From: Neobacillus paridis
GTDB lineage: Bacteria; Bacillota; Bacilli; Bacillales; Cytobacillaceae
Direction of reading: 5' to 3'
Assembly (NCBI RefSeq): GCF_016765675.1
Contig: NZ_JAESWB010000247.1
Coordinates: forward strand, 1 to 64,000
DNA length: 64,000 nt
Shown: one piece after another, positions 59,933-64,000 of the stretch
How the letters are laid out: each line of letters begins with the position of its first letter
Position numbering within the stretch: position 1 is the stretch's first letter
Notes under the pieces: generated by a model
Told to the model about the DNA's origin: nothing
The model's input: only the letters and a program-made list of their open reading frames with translations
The model's database searches: none
Position numbers and translations under genes: made by a program

Positions 59933-60410
59933 GGAGAGAATCAAAAAAATTACGATTCTTGGGATTGGCAACACCCTCTTTTCTGATGAGGGTGTTGGCA
60001 TTCACCTTTTGCCTCTTTTAGAGGAGAAATATAAGGATGATGACCTAATTGACATCATCGAAGGCCAGACAGACGGAATGAAGTTATTAGGTCCAGTCGA
60101 GGATGCGGAAAACTTAATTATTATTGATGCCATCAATGCCGGAAAGGAAGGCGGCAGCATCATTAGGCTCGAAGGTGAAGAGATACCTGCCTATTTTGGA
60201 ATCAAAATGTCTATTCATCAAATGGGATTTCAAGAGGTTTTATTTGCTGCCAAATTACGCGAACGCTATCCTAAGCAGGTTGTCATGCTTGGCATGCAGC
60301 CTAGCTCGCTTGAGTTGGGGGTTGGATTAACAAAAACCAATCAAGAAAAATTATCTGAATTGGCAAATTCAGTCATCGAGCAGGTGGAAAGATGGAGAAA
60401 TGCATCATGA
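59922..60410 (+). CDS. hyaD: Hydrogenase maturation protease
   Basis: A 162-residue HybD/HyaD-type endopeptidase that removes the large-subunit tail after nickel insertion. Nickel-sensing residues are in LFSDEGVGIH (Glu), IDAINAG (Asp) and SIHQMGF (His). ATG 59922 has AGTAGGTG 5 bases upstream; a GTG at 59913 is the alternative. The stop overlaps the next start (ATGA). Confidence 0.93.
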   Translation: MANKERIKKITILGIGNTLFSDEGVGIHLLPLLEEKYKDDDLIDIIEGQTDGMKLLGPVEDAENLIIIDAINAGKEGGSIIRLEGEEIPAYFGIKMSIHQMGFQEVLFAAKLRERYPKQVVMLGMQPSSLELGVGLTKTNQEKLSELANSVIEQVERWRNAS

Positions 60411-60850
60411 ACCGGGCTGAATTTTTTAAAGAAATGTCAAATAGTCTTTTGCAAACTGTTAAATCTGTCTATGAACCGTTTATTAGTGATGATTTGGAAA
60501 AGGTCGAAAACGCCGCAGACCGGGTTCTTGGAATTACCTGGTACCCCTTATTGGAGGATAGAGGACAAGATCCGTTGCTTGAAATGCACTATACAGCTGG
60601 AAAGCCAATAATAGTTTCACGTTATGGAACGAACATGCAGGTATTTGACGGTGTATGTCCTGTATGTTCGAATATTATTATGCTATCAACACTATATTCA
60701 AAGGGTAAATGTTTAAATTGTCAAAAAGAATTCAATTTTAACACGGGAATCGGAGAGTTAAAGTTGTATTCTTTACCTGTAAAGTATAAGCAGAAAATGG
60801 TTTATGTCGGTTTGCAAACAAGTCCGAAACAAGGTGACAAGCATGCATGA
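60407..60850 (+). CDS. Hydrogenase-operon protein with Rieske-like fold and CxxC pairs
   Basis: A 147-residue protein found between hyaD and hypA. Residues 66-125 have the layout of a Rieske domain (PIIVSRYGTNMQVFDG, then EFNFNTGIGELKLYSL). Where Rieske proteins have CxH and CxxH, this has C84-x-x-C87 and C102-x-x-C105, so it should bind zinc or a rubredoxin-type iron rather than a Rieske cluster. It may be a chaperone or electron-transfer partner in hydrogenase maturation. I do not know a settled name. ATG 60407 overlaps the hyaD stop; an ATG at 60392 is the alternative. It overlaps hypA by 8 bases. Confidence 0.6.
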   Translation: MNRAEFFKEMSNSLLQTVKSVYEPFISDDLEKVENAADRVLGITWYPLLEDRGQDPLLEMHYTAGKPIIVSRYGTNMQVFDGVCPVCSNIIMLSTLYSKGKCLNCQKEFNFNTGIGELKLYSLPVKYKQKMVYVGLQTSPKQGDKHA

Positions 60851-61199
60851 AATGGCGTTGATGGGAGATATCGTTCAGTTGATTGAGGAGGATGCAACCG
60901 CCCAAGGGATTACGAAAATTGAAAAGGTTGAGCTTATTGTTGGAGAAATTTCCAATGCAATGCCGGATGCCTTAAGGATGGCGTTTGAAATTTTCCGTGA
61001 TCAGAATTTACATTTCTTTTCCCAAGATGCACAATTAGTGATCCATACAGAAGAAGCAAAGGCGCAGTGTGTTCTGTGCGGAACGCAATATAGACCGAGG
61101 CAAAAAATCGCCCTCTGCCCGGAATGTAAAATTCCCTCAGGAAAATTGCTATCAGGGGAAACATTTCAGATTTTATCATATGAAGGGAGTTCTGACTGA
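60843..61199 (+). CDS. hypA: Hydrogenase nickel-insertion protein HypA
   Basis: A 118-residue protein starting MHEMALM, with His 2 as nickel ligand. The zinc site is built by C76, C79 (CVLC) and C92, C95 (CPEC). It delivers nickel to the large subunit with HypB. The ATG at 60843 lies inside the end of the previous gene, and the stop overlaps the hypB start (TGATG). Confidence 0.95.
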   Translation: MHEMALMGDIVQLIEEDATAQGITKIEKVELIVGEISNAMPDALRMAFEIFRDQNLHFFSQDAQLVIHTEEAKAQCVLCGTQYRPRQKIALCPECKIPSGKLLSGETFQILSYEGSSD

Positions 61200-61858
61200 T
61201 GAAGGTTACGTTGAGGACAGATGTATTGACTAATAACAATAAGGCTGCTGAATTTAACCGTGAACTGTTTGAAAGCACCAAAACGTTAGTTATTAATCTA
61301 ATGAGTTCACCGGGAGCGGGCAAAACAACATTATTGGAGGAAACGGTTCGAGCGTTATCAGAAAAATATCGGATTGCTGTCATTGAGGGAGATTTAGCAA
61401 CGGAGCGGGACGCAAACCGTATCAGGTCAATGGGGGCGAAAGCAGTGCAAATTAATACCCATGGAGGCTGCCATTTAGATGCAAGAATGGTTGCAGCAGC
61501 ACTTGGGGAATTTGACCTTGATGAAATCGATATTTTATTTATTGAGAATGTCGGGAATCTTGTCTGCCCATCAGGTTATGACCTTGGGCAAAACCATAAG
61601 GTTGCCGTTTTAAGTGTTCCGGAGGGTAATGATAAAATTACCAAGTATCCGCAAATGTTTATGCGGACGGAACTGGTGTTGTTAAATAAAATTGATCTGC
61701 TGCCATATCTTGACTTTAATGTGGAGGAAGCGAAACAGGATTTAAGTGAAATTAATCCACAATCAGTGTTAATCCCATTGTCAGCAAGGACAAATGAAGG
61801 GCTCCATGAATGGTTTTCTTGGATTGAAGGAGCATATAACCGATGCGTTCAGCAGTAA
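61199..61858 (+). CDS. hypB: Hydrogenase GTPase HypB
   Basis: A 219-residue SIMIBI GTPase. The P-loop SSPGAGKTT lies at residues 36-44, EGDLATERDA is the switch, NTHGGCHLDA the metal-binding loop, and LLNKIDLLPY gives the G4 motif. There is no His-rich nickel-storage stretch and no N-terminal CxxCxC motif, so it is the short form. It overlaps hypA by one base and hypF by 16. Confidence 0.95.
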   Translation: MKVTLRTDVLTNNNKAAEFNRELFESTKTLVINLMSSPGAGKTTLLEETVRALSEKYRIAVIEGDLATERDANRIRSMGAKAVQINTHGGCHLDARMVAAALGEFDLDEIDILFIENVGNLVCPSGYDLGQNHKVAVLSVPEGNDKITKYPQMFMRTELVLLNKIDLLPYLDFNVEEAKQDLSEINPQSVLIPLSARTNEGLHEWFSWIEGAYNRCVQQ

Positions 61859-64000
61859 ACATAGCGGTCCATGGCAGGGTTCAAGGCGTAGGGTTTAGGC
61901 CTTTCGTCTTCCAACTTGCCCAAAAATTATCACTGCAGGGCACAGTGCAAAACAACATGGACGGCGTGAAAATTTATCTTGAAGGTGAGAAGTCTGCGAT
62001 AGAGGAGTTTCTAACAGATCTGAAAACAAAAGCTCCAAGACTTTCAAAGATTCATAATATTATTGTGGAAGATAGCGAGCTAAAAAGTGCCGAGGCCTTT
62101 TCTATTATTGAAAGTGATCGGCATGGTACATCAATGCTTGTCATTCCGATTGATTCGGCCGTTTGTGACGATTGCTTGAGAGAAATGAATGACCCGGAGG
62201 ATTTTCGTTACCAATACCCCTTCATCAACTGTACCCAGTGCGGACCGCGATATACGATTATCGATGAATTACCTTATGACAGACCGTATACTTCAATGGG
62301 TGGCTTCCCCATGTGTGATGATTGCCGGAAGGAATATGAGGATCCAACAAACCGCCGTCATCATGCACAGCCGATTGCCTGTCCAAAATGCGGCCCAAAA
62401 GTAACTTTACTCGATTCAAATGGGCAGGTATATGAAGCAGAGAATTCGATAGAGGTTACCATCAGGTTATTAAAAGCAGGAAAAATTATCGCCATCAAAG
62501 GGATTGGCGGCTATCATCTGAGCTGTGATGCCCGGAATGAGCAAGCAGTTGCTACCCTACGCAAAAGAAAAAATCGGCCCAATCGGCCTTTGGCAGTCAT
62601 GGCTGCATCAATTGCTGCCGCGAAGGAATTTGCGGAAATAAGTCAATCAGAAACAGACCTGCTGAGGAGTCCGGAGGCACCAATAGTGATTTTGAAAAAA
62701 AATCGCCGGTATCCATTGGCCGAAAGTGTTGCCAAGGGAATGCGCACGATTGGTGTAATGTTACCCTATTCACCTTTACATTACTTATTATTTGCTGACC
62801 CTGAATTATCCTGCCTAGTGATGACCAGTGCCAATCCATCTGGCCTGCCAATCCTTTATCGTGATGATGAAGTATTTCAGTATCTCTCCGGGATTGCCGA
62901 TTTCTATCTCGTTCATAATCGGGAAATTCTGCATCCTGTCGATGATTCAGTTGTTCAACTCAATAATGGAAAGCTTGATTTCTTCAGGCGTTCTCGGGGC
63001 TATGTACCAGATCCATTTACAACGGAACAAGATGTTACCGGTATCGTTGGATTTGGAGGTCAGCAAAAAACAACCTTTACAATCGGCAGAAATGAACAAA
63101 TTTTTATTGGACCACATATTGGCGACCTGGAAAATATCGAAACAATTAACCATTATCGCCACGAATTGGACCACCTGTTGAAGTGGATTGATATTCCTAA
63201 GACCACCGCTGTTATTGATGCCCATCCGGGTTATCAAGTACGGAATGTAGTAAAGGAATATGATTTTTCAGAAGTCGTGGAAGTTCAGCATCATCATGCG
63301 CATATGGCGGCATGTATCGAAGAACACCATATTCCCGGGAGAGCATTTGGAATTATCCTGGATGGTACAGGATACGGTCCTGACGGTAATATTTGGGGGT
63401 TTGAAATTCTTTATGGCGATGCGGCTCAATATGAACGCATGGCTCATTTATGCTATACACCACTCCCCGGAGGAGAGAAGTGTATTCTGGAACCATGGCG
63501 AAATGCTGCGGCGATGTTGATTCAGTTACTCGGTGAAGATGGTGTCAGACTCGCCCAAACCATTTTTTCTGATAAAGAGAGAGAAATAAATGTGTTAAAA
63601 AAGCTGATCGAGCACAATTTGAATACCGTCTATGCCGGTACCTGCGGCAGGTTGTTCGATGCGGTTAGCGCGATTTGTGGTGTGACAAAGGTATCTAGCT
63701 ATGATGGCGAGGCAGCCATTCAGTTAGCGGAACTTGTCGATGAAAATAACAACTTTGAACCATATTCATTTGATTTGCAAAAAGAAAAAATGATGATGAT
63801 TAATTTTTCATCAATGTTAAAAGAACTTGCCGACGATGTTATTAAGAAAAAGCAAATATCATTGATTAGCGGAAGGTTCCACGAAACTGTGGTACAGGCG
63901 ATTGTATTAACGATGGATGAATTACTGATGAAAAACCCATCTGCGGAAAAGAACGTTGTATTATCCGGTGGCAGCTTTCATAACCGTTATTTGAGAAAAC
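61843..64000 (+). CDS. hypF: Carbamoyltransferase HypF (3' end outside the window)
   Basis: The frame starts at ATG 61843 and is still open at 64000, giving 719 residues here of an expected 750-780. Domains in order: acylphosphatase (GRVQGVGFRPFV near residue 11), two zinc fingers (CDDCL, CTQCGPRYTI; CDDCRKEY, CPKCGP), a YrdC-like domain (AIKGIGGYHLSCDA) and a Kae1-like carbamoyltransferase (HHHAHMAA, LDGTGYGPDG). HypF makes the carbamoyl group that becomes the CN ligands of the Ni-Fe site. AAGGAG lies 11 bases upstream, within hypB. hypC, hypD and hypE probably follow outside the window. Confidence 0.95.
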   Translation, partial: MRSAVNIAVHGRVQGVGFRPFVFQLAQKLSLQGTVQNNMDGVKIYLEGEKSAIEEFLTDLKTKAPRLSKIHNIIVEDSELKSAEAFSIIESDRHGTSMLVIPIDSAVCDDCLREMNDPEDFRYQYPFINCTQCGPRYTIIDELPYDRPYTSMGGFPMCDDCRKEYEDPTNRRHHAQPIACPKCGPKVTLLDSNGQVYEAENSIEVTIRLLKAGKIIAIKGIGGYHLSCDARNEQAVATLRKRKNRPNRPLAVMAASIAAAKEFAEISQSETDLLRSPEAPIVILKKNRRYPLAESVAKGMRTIGVMLPYSPLHYLLFADPELSCLVMTSANPSGLPILYRDDEVFQYLSGIADFYLVHNREILHPVDDSVVQLNNGKLDFFRRSRGYVPDPFTTEQDVTGIVGFGGQQKTTFTIGRNEQIFIGPHIGDLENIETINHYRHELDHLLKWIDIPKTTAVIDAHPGYQVRNVVKEYDFSEVVEVQHHHAHMAACIEEHHIPGRAFGIILDGTGYGPDGNIWGFEILYGDAAQYERMAHLCYTPLPGGEKCILEPWRNAAAMLIQLLGEDGVRLAQTIFSDKEREINVLKKLIEHNLNTVYAGTCGRLFDAVSAICGVTKVSSYDGEAAIQLAELVDENNNFEPYSFDLQKEKMMMINFSSMLKELADDVIKKKQISLISGRFHETVVQAIVLTMDELLMKNPSAEKNVVLSGGSFHNRYLRK

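Overview
The window looks like a low-GC, spore-forming member of the Bacillaceae (Bacillus/Neobacillus-like). Many genes follow the Bacillus subtilis order or are close relatives of B. subtilis genes: type III PKS-ypbQ-dynA(ypbR), ypcP, sspL, ypeP-ypeQ, cspD, mntR, ypgQ-yfmR-like-ypgR, brxA, ypjP, thymidylate synthase-DHFR. Start codons are often TTG or GTG behind strong Shine-Dalgarno sequences. SspL indicates sporulation. No rRNA, tRNA or CRISPR array was seen.

Layout. (1) 1-4306: an AT-rich accessory block with a PqqD-like small protein, a TldD-type metalloprotease gene broken by two frameshifts, an MFS exporter and an M42 peptidase, which looks like the remains of a peptide-derived natural-product locus. 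A gene-poor stretch with possible mobile-element debris follows (4307-5022). (2) 5023-14654: a nitric oxide and respiration block. It holds a Crp-family regulator in an operon with two DUF2249 proteins, an NnrS-like membrane protein and a DUF59 protein. The divergent quinol-type NO reductase follows, then another DUF2249 gene, a drug/metabolite transporter and a ba3-type oxidase operon that includes its 49-residue subunit IIa. (3) 14828-26483: the type III polyketide synthase and methyltransferase, an apparently iron-regulated 26-residue membrane peptide, two-headed dynamin DynA, a sulfurtransferase, a 5'-3' exonuclease and several conserved Bacillus genes. (4) 26618-32587: cydABDC, the cytochrome bd oxidase and its assembly exporter. 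(5) 32632-41736: topoisomerase III with a duplicated 3' stub, mntR, metA, an HD hydrolase, an ABC-F protein, CvfC/YpgR and a bacilliredoxin. (6) 42623-52981: a large tellurite/stress (Ter) island in which a four-gene biosynthetic module (CitE-like, PRTase-TRSP, StiP, HAD) sits between terC and yceG. (7) 53116-54410: thymidylate synthase and DHFR. (8) 55011-64000: tatA, tatC and a membrane-bound [NiFe] uptake hydrogenase operon with maturation genes, running off the right edge inside hypF.

The most coherent theme is a regulon. A palindrome of the form TGTGA-N6-TCACA/T lies upstream of NO reductase, the lone DUF2249 gene, the ba3 oxidase, the cyd operon and the hydrogenase operon. The window also encodes a Crp-family regulator whose recognition helix carries the RETVxR residues expected to read TGTGA. 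This suggests that one regulator links H2 oxidation, low-oxygen respiration and NO detoxification. Other unusual points are tandem Fur-like boxes on a near-ideal promoter driving the 26-residue peptide, a second palindrome type (TGAGGNNCCTCA) at two promoters, and the topB stub.
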